Assembly (NCBI GenBank): GCA_001460835.1 | Contig: CYKH01001151.1 | Location: 1,930 to 65,929, forward strand | Length of the DNA: 64,000 bases | Source: Bodo saltans | Lineage: Eukaryota > Euglenozoa > Kinetoplastea > Eubodonida > Bodonidae | Reading direction: 5' to 3' | Part shown: positions 63,163-64,000 of the stretch, in pieces | Position numbering within the stretch: position 1 is the stretch's first letter | How the letters are laid out: each line of letters opens with the position of its first letter | Notes under the pieces: generated by a model | Databases searched by the model: none | Told to the model about the DNA's origin: nothing | What the model saw: the letters and a program-made list of their open reading frames with translations, nothing else | Made by a program: the position numbers and the translations under genes

Positions 63163-64000
63163 ATGGTCTTCCAAAGGCAGCGAAGGAAATACGTCGTGGG
63201 GACGGAAACATCCCTTGCCGTCCTCGCCGTTGTCGCCGCAGTGCTTCTTTTCTCCGTAGTCACAGCAACCACGATGACCTTCACAAGCGACACGACGCTG
63301 TCTTCTACCTACACAGAGTCGATCAATGGGTCAACCCCAACGGCGACAGGAACAGAAGTACCCTCCATATCGGAGACAGTGGTCGTAAGTGATAGGGAAG
63401 AACAGTGCTCCAGCGTTTGGGAGAATGGCTGCTTTTCGAGGTGGAGTAGGCTTTGCTAGCAACATTGTTGGTGGTTACGTGAGTTGGCAACACATTCCGC
63501 TACATTGAGTAACGCAATCTCACTGACGCCAACCCCATCCCCGTCCCCATCCATCTCCGCGTCAGAGGAAAGATCTGAAACAAAAGTGACAGGAACCCCT
63601 AGTTCCACCACAACTGCGTCCTATTCATTTGAGGGAGGGAGCCAAACAAAATCAGAGTCACCAATGCCCTCTGCCACAAAGACGCTTAGCAAAGACAAGT
63701 CTGTCACAAAAACTGTGACTCCATCCGTTTCACGAGACGACTCAGAGTCGAGGTCTGTCACTCCGACGAATTCTCTTTCCGTGACTCGCTCACCATCAGC
63801 ACGCCTAGTCGTCACAGCGACTCCACCAAACGGTGAGAAGACGATCACTGTGCGACTAACGCCGTCAGCCTCGAAACTCACTGCCGTTCGTAGCACAACC
63901 TTCAGCCCCTCATCGAGCGCCTCAAGCTCTACTAGTTTGAGCATCTCAGCGTCTGCCAGCGCATCGATGACGTCAACATCAACGCAAACATCATCGTTGT
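63163..64000 (+). CDS. Family B membrane-mucin-like protein, 5' part, with an in-frame stop
   Basis: ATG 63163 begins a signal peptide (SLAVLAVVAAVLLFSVVTA, about residues 17-35) followed by S/T-rich sequence. At 63385 the composition changes for about 100 nt, with C, W and R residues atypical of the family and a TAG at 63457-63459. From about 63484 the same frame resumes with ATLSNAISLTPTPSPSPS and stays open and S/T-rich, including an SKDKSVTKT motif, to the window end. The gene may be broken by a small insertion. The odd segment also starts GTAAGT and could be excised as 99 nt (63385-63483) without changing frame, but cis introns are very rare in kinetoplastids. The membrane domain lies beyond the window. 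Confidence 0.65.

Noticed and set aside
26384-64000. Transposon, satellite or CRISPR-like repeats behind the repetitive appearance
   Set aside because: Repetition is at the amino-acid level in long open frames; no terminal repeats, transposase, reverse transcriptase or regular spacer-repeat units were found.

Overview
The window looks like nuclear DNA of a kinetoplastid-type protist, most plausibly a free-living bodonid such as Bodo saltans. This is an inference from gene style; no single marker proves it. Every credible gene lies on the + strand. Genes are long and almost intron-free, and are separated by short spacers with polypyrimidine runs followed by AG, as expected of a polycistronic unit processed by spliced-leader trans-splicing. 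No tRNA, rRNA, CRISPR array, transposon or virus-like element was recognised.

Region 1 (1-10550) is an array of paralogous type I membrane glycoproteins, called family A here: signal peptide, N-glycosylated ectodomain with a QCG[MI]xC motif and a YWENGT block, S/T/G-rich stalk, one membrane span, and a WKPRQDA tail ending in V[TI]L. There is one 3' end (1-248), one intact gene (790-2778), one decayed copy (3184-5235) and one interrupted copy (8505-10550). Between them lie two FCP1/SCP-like (NIF domain, HAD fold) phosphatase genes. The first (5510-6916) is a chimera whose N-terminus is the membrane span and tail of a family A gene. The second (7168-8111) is a broken copy.

Region 2 (10837-19848) holds two unrelated genes: a small acidic-tailed protein with a nucleoplasmin-like fold signature, and a 2768-residue protein with a caspase-like domain in which both catalytic positions appear replaced, followed by a coiled coil and an IQ motif.

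Region 3 (20183-64000) is a tandem array of six giant membrane-mucin-like genes, called family B here. Each complete member has a signal peptide, a Ser/Thr-rich ectodomain of several hundred to about 2400 residues, ITPPPTPTP-type modules near the membrane in most, a conserved juxtamembrane domain with a GSL[VIL]V motif resembling a SEA domain, a CxxxC pair, one membrane span, a basic stop-transfer and a long acidic tail. The tail often carries a Tyr/Trp-rich YEYEW-like motif. Three members look intact (26384-35377, 36694-46971, 48019-55665). Two are interrupted by internal direct duplications (20183-25597 and 57113-62319). The last starts at 63163 and runs off the window.

Two themes run across the window. 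First, a surface-protein locus is evolving by tandem duplication, domain fusion and local sequence homogenisation. Second, four short direct duplications lie inside genes (47, 100, 367 and 133 bp units). Three of them shift the reading frame. They may be real, or they may be unmerged contig or haplotype overlaps, and this decides whether several genes are functional.
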